Positions 54,321 through 63,560 of a DNA stretch of 64,000 nt are shown here, one piece after another; position 1 is the stretch's first letter, and every line of letters begins with the position of its first letter. Under the pieces are notes generated by a model, which was not told where the DNA came from, made no database searches, and was given only the letters and a program-made list of their open reading frames with translations. The position numbers were made by a program, and so were the translations under genes. Origin of the DNA: Candidatus Saccharimonadota bacterium (GTDB lineage Bacteria; Patescibacteriota; Saccharimonadia; Saccharimonadales; Saccharimonadaceae); contig OX335598.1 of NCBI GenBank assembly GCA_946893605.1, positions 248,001-312,000 on the forward strand, given 5' to 3'.

Positions 54321-54351
54321 AGAATTCCCCGCTTTTCGGCGGGGATTTTTA
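54321..54351. terminator. bidirectional terminator between the 53730 gene and secY
   Basis: CCCCGC-ttttcg-GCGGGG with ATTTTTAATG on the plus side and GAATTCTTTTTT on the minus side. Serves two convergent genes. Confidence 0.8.
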
Positions 54352-54358
54352 ATGTCAA

Positions 54359-55792
54359 TTATTTTCTCTTAAACAAACGACGCTTCTTACTCTTCTTTTT
54401 GTCGCTATCAAGCAGCTCGTCTGGGTCAAAGTCATCATATGTAACCATCAGCGCACGAGAGTTGACTTGTCGCAGAGTTTCAAGGGCAACAGATACGATA
54501 ATCAAGATTCCAGTACCGCCGATTGACAAACGCAAACCTTGCAAGCCTGTTAAATTGTACGTGAGATATTCCGCGACGAATGGCAAAATAGCCACGATTC
54601 CTAGGACAATTGAGCCGAACAAAATCAAGCGATTGACAGTTCTCATAAGGTATTTTTCAGTCTGAGCGCCCGGACGTACGCCTTCAATAAATCCGCCCTG
54701 CTTCTGTAGATTTTCGGCGATTTCGTTAGCATTAAAGACGATTCCAGTGTAGAAATATGTAAAGGCAATAACCAAGATGAAGTATAGGGTTGGGTAGATA
54801 AATGCTTCAGCGGTACTTCCTGTAAACGAACCTGCGTTTGGAGCTTGGAACCAAGTGATAAGCTTGTTGGCTGTTGGTAGAAGGTTGGCATTACCAGACG
54901 CTTTCATAACTTGACCGACGAATTGCGGTAAGCTCAGGAATGCAACCGCAAAGATGACTGGGATAACTCCCGCCGCGATCAATTTAACCGGCAAAATGCT
55001 TTTTACGTCGCCGTAATTACTGTTTCCGTGAACGCGCTTTGCGTAGTTAATTGTAATGACACGCTGAGCTTCGTTGATTTTAACCAGGAAGTAAAGGACG
55101 ATAAGTCCGGCGATTGACATGATTAATATCGTCCAGAACATAACTGGGTTTACAGGGAGAGTGAACCAGTTGAAGACGTTTAAGCTGCCAGATGAGGTGT
55201 TGAACAATGATGAGATTAATGACGCGAGCATTTGTGGCAATTGGCTAATGATACCAGCGAAGATTACGATAGAAATACCGTTGCCGATTCCTTGCTCAGT
55301 AATCAACTCACCGAGCCACATCAGAAGGACAGAGCCTGCTGTCATTGAAGTGATTGAAACGATCCATTCCATCATCGTAGGGTCGGCTAATGTCGTACTG
55401 CCGCCTTGAAGAACTGTTTGCCTCAAGATGAAGATGAAAGCGATTGACTGGACAATAGCAAGTGGCACAGTAATAACACGTGTCCATTGCTGAATTTTTC
55501 GACGTCCAGATTCACCATCTTTGTGTAGTTCCTCAAGCCTTGGAATGGCTTTGGTCAGAAGCTGAATGATAATACTGGCGGTAATAAATGGGCTAAGTCC
55601 AACCAACACCAGAGAGAAGCTCGACAACGCGCCACCAGATAGCAAGTTCAAAATTCCACCGAGGTCAGATTGCCCAAGCACCGACGAAATCGCGTTACGC
55701 AGTTGTGTTGGTTCCGCCAACGGCACTGGAATGTGCGCTAATAATCGATAAACAACAATTATACCTACGACAATAAATAGTCGTTTTTGCAT
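54359..55792 (-). CDS. secY: protein translocase subunit SecY
   Basis: A 477-residue channel protein with ten membrane helices. Conserved parts are IPVPLAEP, SALSSFSLVLVGLSPFITASIIIQLL and the YF.TG tract of the later helices; the C-terminus is Lys/Arg-rich. ATG 55792 is chosen over an upstream TTG at 55807 since the protein then begins MQKRLF and the context fits. An upstream 11-codon frame (M-N-W-R-I-I-S...) could be a leader peptide. A terminator separates secY from rplO, so it is transcribed from its own promoter (TATAAT at about 55880-55875). Confidence 0.97.
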   Translation of the reverse strand: MQKRLFIVVGIIVVYRLLAHIPVPLAEPTQLRNAISSVLGQSDLGGILNLLSGGALSSFSLVLVGLSPFITASIIIQLLTKAIPRLEELHKDGESGRRKIQQWTRVITVPLAIVQSIAFIFILRQTVLQGGSTTLADPTMMEWIVSITSMTAGSVLLMWLGELITEQGIGNGISIVIFAGIISQLPQMLASLISSLFNTSSGSLNVFNWFTLPVNPVMFWTILIMSIAGLIVLYFLVKINEAQRVITINYAKRVHGNSNYGDVKSILPVKLIAAGVIPVIFAVAFLSLPQFVGQVMKASGNANLLPTANKLITWFQAPNAGSFTGSTAEAFIYPTLYFILVIAFTYFYTGIVFNANEIAENLQKQGGFIEGVRPGAQTEKYLMRTVNRLILFGSIVLGIVAILPFVAEYLTYNLTGLQGLRLSIGGTGILIIVSVALETLRQVNSRALMVTYDDFDPDELLDSDKKKSKKRRLFKRK

Positions 55793-55952
55793 ATCTTTAT
55801 TTTTCAACGAGCGAAATTATTCTCCAATTCATGTTTTAGCCCCTCATAGTCACTAACAATTCTTAACTCTGTTAATTATACATTACCTTAGCGGATATTT
55901 CCATACTAAAAACATAAAGCGTATGCGCTATAGATGAAACCGCTATTTTAGG

Positions 55953-55988
55953 ATAAAAGAAAATCCCCTTCTTTTTCGAAGGGGATTT
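55953..55988 (-). terminator. terminator of the rplF-rplO operon
   Basis: AAATCCCCTTC-gaaaaa-GAAGGGGATTT followed by TCTTTTATCC on the minus strand, 20 bases past rplO. It cuts secY off from the spc operon. Confidence 0.8.
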
Positions 55989-56005
55989 ATTATTACCGAG
56001 AAAAT

Positions 56006-56479
56006 TTATTTCTCTTCAGCTTCTTTCGCACTTTGGCGTAGAGGTGTAGCTACTTTCTCGAATGAGCCACCGGCTTTTTCGATGGCAGCAACAACTGAAG
56101 CTGAGGCAGCTTGTACTTTCAAGTCAACCTTAGCCTTCAATTCACCACGAGCAATCACCTTAACCGTGTGGAATGGAGTTGCAATATAGCCTTCAGTGAA
56201 TAGCAAAGCATTGTCAACAGTCTTGCCGTCAAATGCGTTCAAGTGATCCATGTACACAACTTGAGCTGGAGTTCGCAAGCTCTTGAATCCGCAGGCAACT
56301 GGCACAGCTTGAGCTAGTGGACGCTGACCACCTTGGAACATTACGCGAAGCTTCTTACCTGTTCGGGCGTTCTGACCTTTAGTACCGCGACCAGCTGTTT
56401 TACCTTGACCAGCAGCAATACCGCGACCAACGCGCTTTTTATTCCTGTTTGCTGAAACTTGGAGATCATTGTACTTCAT
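56006..56479 (-). CDS. rplO: 50S ribosomal protein L15
   Basis: A 157-residue L15. The Gly-rich start KKRVGRGIAAGQGKTAGRGTKGQNAR (about 14-39) and FQGGQRPLAQ are canonical. The start overlaps the rpsE stop in TAATG. No rpmD (L30) gene lies between the two, as expected for CPR bacteria. Confidence 0.97.
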   Translation of the reverse strand: MKYNDLQVSANRNKKRVGRGIAAGQGKTAGRGTKGQNARTGKKLRVMFQGGQRPLAQAVPVACGFKSLRTPAQVVYMDHLNAFDGKTVDNALLFTEGYIATPFHTVKVIARGELKAKVDLKVQAASASVVAAIEKAGGSFEKVATPLRQSAKEAEEK

Positions 56480-57069
56480 TATTTAGCCTCCTTTTTAGCA
56501 ACCTTTTTTACAGGCTGAGCGCTTAGCCATTGATCGCGTGGAACTAATGACTTTAGAGCTTCGATAGTCGCGTAAGCAATGTTAACCTTGTTGGTTGAGC
56601 CAAGAGATTTGGTCAATAGGTTACGAACACCTGTTACACCGATAATTTGGCGAACTACACCACCAGCGATAATACCGGTACCAGGAGCGGCAGGTTTTAT
56701 CAATACGCGTGCGCCAGAGAATTTAACTTCGCTGTCGTGTGGGATTGTCTCACCGTTTAGTGGCAATGTAATTAGGTGCTTTTTAGCGACTGACGTAGCC
56801 TTAGCGACGGCAGCTTGAACGTCTGCGCCCTTGGCAACGCCGACACCAACCTTATCTTTGCGGTTACCAACAACTACCAAAGCCTTAAATCGGAAGCGGC
56901 GACCACCTTTAACCACGCGAGAAACGCGGTCAATGTTAATTACCAACTCTTCAAATTCTTTTGGTGCGTCATCGCGCACATTTCGCCGGTCATCGCGGCG
57001 ACCACCACGTGGATTTCGAGGTCGACGACCTTCTGCACGTGGGGTAGTATTTGCAGCTTGCTCTGCCAT
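56479..57069 (-). CDS. rpsE: 30S ribosomal protein S5
   Basis: A 196-residue S5. An Arg-rich extension of about 35 residues (RRPRNPRGGRRDDRRN) precedes the dsRNA-binding domain, where INIDRVSRVVKGGRRFRFKAL (about 49-69) is conserved, and the C-terminal domain with GVRNLLTKSLGSTNKVN. ATG 57069 is chosen because GGAG lies upstream and it just overlaps the end of rplR. In rplF-rplR-rpsE-rplO order. Confidence 0.97.
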   Translation of the reverse strand: MAEQAANTTPRAEGRRPRNPRGGRRDDRRNVRDDAPKEFEELVINIDRVSRVVKGGRRFRFKALVVVGNRKDKVGVGVAKGADVQAAVAKATSVAKKHLITLPLNGETIPHDSEVKFSGARVLIKPAAPGTGIIAGGVVRQIIGVTGVRNLLTKSLGSTNKVNIAYATIEALKSLVPRDQWLSAQPVKKVAKKEAK

Positions 57070-57070
57070 A

Positions 57071-57421
57071 CTAAAACTCCAATCCTTCTTGGCGCGCAGC
57101 ATCAGCCAAAGCCTTTAGGCGGCCAGCGTATTGACGACCATTTCGGTCAAACACTACTGCGCTAATCTTAATTTTCTTTGCTTTTTTAGCAATTTCAGTA
57201 CCGATAGCAGCACTTTTTTCAGTCATCGTGCCAGTTGCTTTTGTGCCAACTGTAGTTGCCGCAGATAATGTTTTACCAGCCACATCGTCAATCAATTGTG
57301 CGCTAACGTGCAAATTGCTAATAGTAACTGTCAAGCGTGGGCGCTCTGCCGTACCTGAAACCTTAGCGCGAACGCGGTTTTTGCGAAGAGCGCGGTTGAG
57401 TAGCTTCTTATTTTCAGCCAT
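57071..57421 (-). CDS. rplR: 50S ribosomal protein L18
   Basis: A 116-residue L18, a 5S rRNA binder. It has RKNRVRAKVSGTAERPRLTVTIS (about 13-35) and VVFDRNGRQYAGRLKALADAAR at the end. Lies two bases after rplF. Confidence 0.97.
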   Translation of the reverse strand: MAENKKLLNRALRKNRVRAKVSGTAERPRLTVTISNLHVSAQLIDDVAGKTLSAATTVGTKATGTMTEKSAAIGTEIAKKAKKIKISAVVFDRNGRQYAGRLKALADAARQEGLEF

Positions 57422-57423
57422 GA

Positions 57424-57963
57424 TTACTTACCTGTCTTTCCTGCTTTACGCAAAATCTGCTCGTCGACGTACTTGATACCCTTGCCCTTGTATGGTTCAG
57501 GCTTCTTCAAGGCGCGGATTTCCGCTGCAACTTGGCCGACTTGTTGTTTATTGATACCGCTAACAACGATAATCATTTTTTCGTTGGTAACAGTTACGCC
57601 TTCTGGGGCTTTGTATTTGACTGGATGTGAAAATCCAAGTGCCATTTCTAGCTCGTTGTTGCTTGAGCTAACACGGAAACCGACACCGTTAACCTCTAGG
57701 CGCTTTTCATAACCTTTGGTTACACCGATTACCATGTTGTTAATTAGCGCGCGCATCAGACCATGCTGACTACGGGCTACTTTGGACTCGTCCTTAGGAT
57801 GTACCGTGACTTGTCCGTCTTCGACTTTCACCTCAACTGCTGGTGTGATGAATTGCTTCAATTCACCCTTTGGTCCTTTAACGACCACATCACCAGAGTC
57901 AACCGTGATTGTCACACCGGCCGGAATAATCACCGGCAGTTTTCCGATTCGACTCAGACTCAT
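57424..57963 (-). CDS. rplF: 50S ribosomal protein L6
   Basis: A 179-residue L6: it starts SRIGKLPVIIPAGVTITV and ends with the conserved KGKGIKYVDEQILRKAGKTGK. Here it is the first gene of its transcript, because rpsH, its usual upstream neighbour, is 5.9 kb away beyond an accessory island. A promoter and GAAAGGTGAG lie in front. Confidence 0.97.
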   Translation of the reverse strand: MSLSRIGKLPVIIPAGVTITVDSGDVVVKGPKGELKQFITPAVEVKVEDGQVTVHPKDESKVARSQHGLMRALINNMVIGVTKGYEKRLEVNGVGFRVSSSNNELEMALGFSHPVKYKAPEGVTVTNEKMIIVVSGINKQQVGQVAAEIRALKKPEPYKGKGIKYVDEQILRKAGKTGK

Positions 57964-57999
57964 TACTCACCTTTCGTGTGATTTGATATTAACTTCAGT

Positions 58000-58029
58000 A
58001 TTTTAACACAGATTAGAGGTAAAAAGCAA
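58000..58029 (-). promoter_or_regulatory. rplF promoter
   Basis: TTGCTT (58029-58024), 18 bases, TAAAAT (58005-58000) on the minus strand. It restores transcription of rplF-rplR-rpsE-rplO downstream of the island. Confidence 0.6.
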
Positions 58030-58039
58030 GGTTTTCAAG

Positions 58040-58984
58040 TTACGAATTAACCTCATATATGTCTAGCTCGATTGAATTGATCATTTGCCCTATTCGAGCA
58101 CTATCCGCTATTTCCAACCAACCTTTGCCGCCAATAACACACCCTCCAAGGATCGCATTTAGCACACTCCTGTTTAATATAACCTGTTTATGATTGTCTG
58201 AGCATCGAACAAGAGCTTTTTGTAAATTATCACAAAAGACAGACGACGATAGACTTTTTATATACTCTAAGAAATCACGGCTCAATTGATTAATTATTTT
58301 GTTATCTTTCTTCAATAGTCCAAGAAACATTCTGTATCCAACCGAAATCGACGCCTCCGACCACTGATCGCCACGATCATACACTGTATATTTTTCTCGC
58401 ACGACCGTCAAGAAATTGAGAGCCACAATCTGCATAACAATTGCCGCCAGAGCTTGATCAACCGGCGTTTGTATGTGACTTTCATCAATTGAATACTCCA
58501 GAACGCATTCACGAAAAAGATCATCAGACTCTTTACTGTATTTTATATACGAAGTACGAAAAAGCGTATTTACAGAGCTCTCATCGTGAGCTTTACGGTA
58601 CGCCATATCAATTTGCTTACACCACGGAGAAAGCTGAACTTCGCGTAGCTTTTTACTCAGTTCACTTCGGTCGACTTCTACTATATTTCGATTCATTTCT
58701 ATCCCGCACTCGTTGGCGGCTCTCAAAATATCATCTTCTGGAATAACTAATTTATCAAACTCTCGTAATGCTTCGTCATATGTCTTTTTTGCTTCTGGGC
58801 TATATAATTCGGCATCCATAAAACAAGTGTCGCCATATGTTTTTGCAAACAGTATGATATCGCTCAGAACAAAGAACTCATTATCTTGAAGACACTTCAA
58901 AACGTATTGAGCTAATAAATGTTCATAAATATGAGCGATTAGTCCGTCGTTGTCGGCTGTTTTGTATATGGATGAAATCATCAT
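58040..58984 (-). CDS. M16-like metallopeptidase domain protein (HxxEH)
   Basis: A 314-residue protein that I tentatively assign to the M16 (insulinase/pitrilysin) fold. Residues 18-22, in GLIAHIYEHLLAQYV, form the inverted zinc motif HxxEH. A candidate third ligand, Glu96 in ECGIEMNR, lies 74 residues on, close to the family's spacing of about 76. The C-terminal half has VREKYTVYDRGDQW, like the REk.glvY motif of M16 domains. The length fits one half of an M16 pair; no partner is next to it. No signal peptide. It is divergent from the HAM1 gene, in the island between rplF and rpsH. Confidence 0.5.
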   Translation of the reverse strand: MMISSIYKTADNDGLIAHIYEHLLAQYVLKCLQDNEFFVLSDIILFAKTYGDTCFMDAELYSPEAKKTYDEALREFDKLVIPEDDILRAANECGIEMNRNIVEVDRSELSKKLREVQLSPWCKQIDMAYRKAHDESSVNTLFRTSYIKYSKESDDLFRECVLEYSIDESHIQTPVDQALAAIVMQIVALNFLTVVREKYTVYDRGDQWSEASISVGYRMFLGLLKKDNKIINQLSRDFLEYIKSLSSSVFCDNLQKALVRCSDNHKQVILNRSVLNAILGGCVIGGKGWLEIADSARIGQMINSIELDIYEVNS

Positions 58985-59062
58985 TGCTTGGTTCGATGAT
59001 ATTATAATGCCGTCAAATTAGCAATTTTTCGATATTTATGATAGTTGATATAATCATACTCA

Positions 59063-59725
59063 ATGACAGCAACTATACTTTTCGCCACCAGAAACCCAGG
59101 CAAATACGCAGAATTCGTTGCCGCGTTTCATAAATTCTCTCCGCAGACGTCAATTATTTCGTTGGCAGATTTGGGCTATCAAATTCCTGACTGCATAGAA
59201 ACGGGTACAACATTTGAACAAAACGCCCTATTGAAGGCGCGACACGCAAGGAATCATTTACATGAAAATGATAAAAACCTGATAATTATCGCCGATGATT
59301 CCGGCATGGAAATTGAAGCCTTAAATGGCGAGCCTGGCGTATTTACAAGACGTTGGAATGGACATGAGATGAGTGATCAAGAAATCGTAGATTATTGTCT
59401 GAAGAAGCTTGAAGGTAAAACGAACAGACGAGCGCAATACACGACGTGTTTTGCGATAAACTCCCCTGATGGTCGCGAGGAAGTAATTTTTGGAGAAAAT
59501 TCTGGCATTATCTTAACCGAGCCACGAGAGGAATCGCGACTTAAAGGAATGCCGTTTCGAGAATTATTTTTCGTGCCTGAGCTTAATATAATGTTTCACG
59601 AAGCGCGCGAGCTACCGAAATTAAAGCGCAATGGATATTCACTCTGGCATGAAGTTGCAGTCCAGAAAATGTTCGCCACTCTTATAAAAGAGCATGCAAT
59701 GTTGCATTCTTCGACTGTTGTTTAG
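59063..59725 (+). CDS. HAM1-family nucleoside triphosphate pyrophosphatase
   Basis: A 220-residue enzyme of the ITPA/RdgB family. The start TILFATRNPGKYAEF (about 3-17) has the T.N..K phosphate loop. IIADDSGMEIEALNGEPGVFTRRW (about 73-96) is the catalytic DDSG.E.. stretch. It is the better match to canonical RdgB of the two HAM1 genes in the window. TATAAT ends eight bases before the ATG, so it is probably leaderless. It is the only plus-strand gene in the rplF-rpsH island. Confidence 0.92.
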   Translation: MTATILFATRNPGKYAEFVAAFHKFSPQTSIISLADLGYQIPDCIETGTTFEQNALLKARHARNHLHENDKNLIIIADDSGMEIEALNGEPGVFTRRWNGHEMSDQEIVDYCLKKLEGKTNRRAQYTTCFAINSPDGREEVIFGENSGIILTEPREESRLKGMPFRELFFVPELNIMFHEARELPKLKRNGYSLWHEVAVQKMFATLIKEHAMLHSSTVV

Positions 59726-59738
59726 CGATGGGGATGTC

Positions 59739-60035
59739 TCACTGATTGATGTCGCAGATAAGTGCAGCGAGCTTATTAATAAGCGTCGAATCGAGCTGGT
59801 TAGGGACAATATCCTGTGGGTGAAGATAGGCTAGCTCCTCGACTTCCTCGCTCACCCGTGGATTACCTAGGAGCGTCACCTCAAAAGCAATGATAAGCAT
59901 CGGGTCATCGAACTTGTTATGCCATGTTGGAATAATCAAGGGATTTTCTGTAGAGACTTTGACATCTGTTTCTAATTCTTCCAGAAACCTTCGTTTCAAC
60001 GCTTCCATAACATCCTCACTATGTTCCAGACCGCC
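59739..60035 (-). pseudogene. Nudix hydrolase, C-terminal part (interrupted gene)
   Basis: Reading downstream from GGCGG (60035-60031), the codons give G-G-L-E-H-S-E-D-V-M-E-A-L-K-R-R-F-L-E-E-L, a Nudix box (Gx5Ex7R..xEE), then about 75 residues of the Nudix fold to the end at 59739. The N-terminal part is missing here: only a stop-containing stretch lies upstream. It is found 3.6 kb away at 63650-63764, collinear and in frame. The Glu after Arg in the box is Arg here, which may reflect decay. The short frame from ATG 60008 could still be translated but would lack the fold's start. Confidence 0.75.
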
Positions 60036-60151
60036 CTATGACGTCAAGAGGATGGTTTTATTTAGCATTGCAATACACCTCCATCGAGAAAGGAATTCGT
60101 GTTTTTCTATTCTGTCTTTTCCTCAATGCTTTTCTAGAATAAACTCTAGCA

Positions 60152-60193
60152 ATACCTAAATCGTTACAAATAGCAGATTTTAGGTATTTTTTC
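60152..60193 (+). other. hairpin with T run at the protease-side end of the cassette
   Basis: AATACCTAAA pairs with TTTTAGGTATT across a loop of about 15 bases and is followed by TTTTTTC on the plus strand. No plus-strand gene ends here. On the minus strand it lies about 75 bases past the protease stop, where it could stabilise the mRNA end or insulate the cassette border. Confidence 0.4.
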
Positions 60194-60264
60194 TTATAAT
60201 GTTACCCTAACCAATACCTATAGACTGTTCTAAAAGTTGCATAAAAGTCTCCTTTACACCCTTC

Positions 60265-62505
60265 TTATTCGAATTCAATTTCTTCATTTAGACTATTAAA
60301 TAGTTCAACTTGTACATCTATTTGAAGCCTATTAACAAGCCATCCCCGTAATTCTGCTTGTTGAATAAAATCTTCGATACGATTCTCTCCATTCAATTCC
60401 TTTAAAGTGACAACAACACCGAATCGAACTCCTTGCCCATCTCTAGTTTTTAGCCGTTCAATTGTTTTTATACTCATCCCCCACTGAGGATTAGACTGAT
60501 TTAAAATTGGTTTAACTCGCTTTCGGGCAGTGAACGTCTCTCCTATATGCTTAACATTATCCCATTTTCTAAAAACATTTCGAGCTGCGTTTTCCTTCAC
60601 ATAACCTGGAGTACCTTCCGTATACTGATTATCTTTATTGATTGATTCAATGCCGTCTGGCTTTAGTCTACCAAAGGTAATTTGCATCTCTGTATTTGTA
60701 TAGTCGACTCCCTGATTTCTTGAGCAATTCGGAGAATAACACATTGTTGCTTTAGCAACATATGGATAATTTCCGTTTGATATCGGCACTGGAAAATCAT
60801 AGTTATATGTGTCATATGCTTTAGAAACATCCGAGACGATAAACTTGATTTCATCGTCAGGAGTAGATAAGATGTCCTCCATCTTTATTGGAACTATACC
60901 ATTGCCAATTAAAGATAAATCAGCAAATGTTTTTTTATTATTCCATGGTATTGCTGAATCAATTAACAAAGCCTTTGCCTCCTCTCGATTAAGTCCCATA
61001 ACATGTATAAGATAAGCCATTTTTCTTGCGATAAACGGTGCTGCAAAACTAGTGCCTGCTACTCGACCTAAACCCAATGGTTCACAAACATTTATAAAAT
61101 CACCATTTCCACCACCATAATATGAAACATCTGGCTTAACAAAGAATGATAAAACAACACCCTCTCGTGAATATGAAACTACTTGATTGTTAAAATCAAC
61201 AGAATTTACAATTACAGAATTAAGCGAATCTGCGGGAGCACCTATTCTTTTGCGTTTTCCGTTTATAGTGGTAGCATTTGTCCCTGCTATGATAAAAATC
61301 ACATCATTCTCAAATTGAATTTCATCCAATAACGCTCCCTCGACAGAAATAAAATTTTCTCTTATTTCATCATTAGATCCTAAAGAAAGATTCCAAACTT
61401 TAATGTCAGAATTCTGGGAAATAATCTCTCTAATCTGTTTTATGATTGTAAATGAATTAAATCCACTTTGCAGAGATACACCAAAATGTCTCACCCTAAA
61501 ATGTCCACAACCATCATCTAAATTTGGATTCAAACTAGCGCCATCAACTATTAGAGAAGTAACTGCCGTTCCATGTTTATAGTCTTGGCTATACTTTTTT
61601 ATTTCATTTGAAACCATATCATGATACTCAACCCAGTCGTTAAAGTAAACTCTCTCATCAAATAAGGTATCAATAACACCAATAATTGGTTCATTCATTG
61701 GGGATGGAAGATTCGTTTGGAAATTATTATTACCTAAATAAAAATCATCTAGAGATAATTTAGAGAAGTCCTCAACAATCATGGAAACGAGATATGGAGC
61801 TTTTGATAATAGCAATTCAATATTTTTTTCATCAAGCAAGACAGTTGTTTGATTCATAACATTGGCTTCTGAAACGTTAACATTGATTCTCTTAAGTACT
61901 TTTAAAATATCTGTTTGAACATCATAGAATGTAACAATAGAATTAGTTACATCTGAAATTTTAGCGTACTCAACGCCAAATTTCTCAACAAAGCAAGAAT
62001 CTCTCAAATATTGCTGAAACTTAGATTTTGGAATACCATATTCCGAAAATTTTATGGAAGCAAATGTTGATGACTCAGAGAACATCTCACTTGTTATCTC
62101 TCCATCGAAATGTTTCTCAAAAACTTCAATTGTCTTACTCAAAACTATAATTGTTTTATTAAGTACATCTCCAGAGATATAGTGAGTAATAATATGCTTT
62201 CTCTTCTCACCATCAAATTTTGCTCCCACAATGGTATCATTAGGAACTGGATTCTCTGTTCCTACATTGAAGAAGCCGTTAATACGGTTACTTTTAGCTA
62301 CAATTCGATTATAGTATACACTTATCAAAACACCATCAATAATACTGTCCTTCTCCCAATATTTTTTTACTTCTTCTAAGGAAGAATAAAGACGTTTCAA
62401 ATGTTCTAGCGTAATTATCGTATCTTTTGGTACGGTAATTGGTCCTCTGCCATTATTTCTCGATTTTGGTTCATTTTTACCGCGTAATGTCAATAATGTA
62501 TTCAT
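60265..62505 (-). CDS. subtilisin-like serine protease (S8) of an ATPase-protease pair
   Basis: A 746-residue cytoplasmic S8 protease with no signal peptide. The complete triad is visible: Asp in IIGVIDTLFD (about 278), His in DYKHGTAVTSLIVDG (about 311) and Ser in VAGTSFAAPFIARK (about 478). The first 260 residues and last 230 are unlike secreted subtilases and probably bind partner or target; the C-terminus repeats short beta stretches (VRFGVVVTLKELNGENR). It follows the AAA ATPase by one base. Over 2.2 kb there is no frame break, unlike the ATPase. Similar S8/AAA gene pairs occur in many bacteria, generally uncharacterised and often suspected to act in defence. Confidence 0.85.
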   Translation of the reverse strand: MNTLLTLRGKNEPKSRNNGRGPITVPKDTIITLEHLKRLYSSLEEVKKYWEKDSIIDGVLISVYYNRIVAKSNRINGFFNVGTENPVPNDTIVGAKFDGEKRKHIITHYISGDVLNKTIIVLSKTIEVFEKHFDGEITSEMFSESSTFASIKFSEYGIPKSKFQQYLRDSCFVEKFGVEYAKISDVTNSIVTFYDVQTDILKVLKRINVNVSEANVMNQTTVLLDEKNIELLLSKAPYLVSMIVEDFSKLSLDDFYLGNNNFQTNLPSPMNEPIIGVIDTLFDERVYFNDWVEYHDMVSNEIKKYSQDYKHGTAVTSLIVDGASLNPNLDDGCGHFRVRHFGVSLQSGFNSFTIIKQIREIISQNSDIKVWNLSLGSNDEIRENFISVEGALLDEIQFENDVIFIIAGTNATTINGKRKRIGAPADSLNSVIVNSVDFNNQVVSYSREGVVLSFFVKPDVSYYGGGNGDFINVCEPLGLGRVAGTSFAAPFIARKMAYLIHVMGLNREEAKALLIDSAIPWNNKKTFADLSLIGNGIVPIKMEDILSTPDDEIKFIVSDVSKAYDTYNYDFPVPISNGNYPYVAKATMCYSPNCSRNQGVDYTNTEMQITFGRLKPDGIESINKDNQYTEGTPGYVKENAARNVFRKWDNVKHIGETFTARKRVKPILNQSNPQWGMSIKTIERLKTRDGQGVRFGVVVTLKELNGENRIEDFIQQAELRGWLVNRLQIDVQVELFNSLNEEIEFE

Positions 62506-62506
62506 G

Positions 62507-63536
62507 TCAATTCTCGCTTAATTCTCGTGAGACACTGCTTTTAGAAATACCTGTTAAAATCGCGATTTCTCGAACAGTAAAACCAAGCTTTGATAATTTA
62601 GGAATAGATAAATTCCTTCCATTATGCAAGCTCCTTAATAAACGTTTTTGATAGTCATGTGGATATGTCGGATCACTAAATGCCAGTGAAGTTCTTATTA
62701 AATTCCTCAAGTCGCCAGGATTCGGTATAATCTCAGAGCTATAAATAATTTTCTTAAATAACTTCAGATCTCTTGCTACATTTTTGAATTGTTTCAATAA
62801 CTCCGTCAAAATAACCACAGCAACTTCAACCTTGTCATCATCAGAATAGCGATCGAAATCAATTATAGCGTCGAATCTTTAGTAACTGCTTTATCAAGAT
62901 TTTCAAAAGATTCGTTGTGGCAATGAGTATAATCTCTGGAGATAATCTATCTAACTCTTTTAAAAGCAGAAGTTACTCTCCCCATTTCTCTTAAATCATT
63001 CTGATTAACCCTATCCAATACGATAGAATCAATTTCATCAAAAAGGATGATATAATTTTGCTTAAAAGGCAAATGATTGATTTCATTAAAAGAGCTGCTA
63101 AATTTTTAACTGTCTGTCCTAGTTTACTATCAACTAGGTGACTAAAATCTACCACAAGTAATTCTTTGTCAATAAGTCTAGTCACCTGCTTCACACTTTC
63201 AGTTTTTTCAGTACCTGGTGCCCCTACAAATAAGAATTTATTTATTCCAATGTGATGATTAACAGCGTTTATTATTCCTTTTAAGTCATTCATAATGGGA
63301 AGTGGCAATGGAAGAGGACTAATATCTAATTTAACAGGAGTCAAATACTCACTTATATTCTCTATTTGTGGTACTAATCTATCACTTTGAGATATCATCC
63401 CCATAATATATTGTGCTAATTGTGCATCTCCATGTTTATCAAAATTTCGAGCAATAGCTATGCTTTGATTTCTGAATTCTGTCTCTTTGCTCTCATAATG
63501 ATACTTTATTAAATCAAGAACATCTGATTTTTTCAT
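62507..63536 (-). pseudogene. AAA+ ATPase with C-terminal helix-turn-helix, several frameshifts
   Basis: The ATPase partner of the S8 protease. From ATG 63536 (AAGGAGG upstream) come an N-terminal helical part, the P-loop LFVGAPGTEKTESVKQ (about 110; usual second Gly is Glu) and the frame-broken middle: FNEINHLPFKQNYIILFDEIDS (Walker B), ATTN sensor and KRFDAIIDF. The last 104 codons give the lid (GDLRNLIRTSLAFSD) and a helix-turn-helix, LGFTVREIAILTGISKSSVSREL. Breaks near 63093, 62964 and two around 62900-62945 sit in T or A runs, so they may be sequence errors. About 343 residues when joined. Confidence 0.72.
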
Positions 63537-63560
63537 GACTCAATCCTCCTTCTATAAAAA

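Noticed and set aside
62507-62818. Separate small helix-turn-helix regulator gene
   Set aside because: The frame continues upstream, after simple one-base corrections, into the AAA+ domain, so it is the C-terminus of the ATPase.
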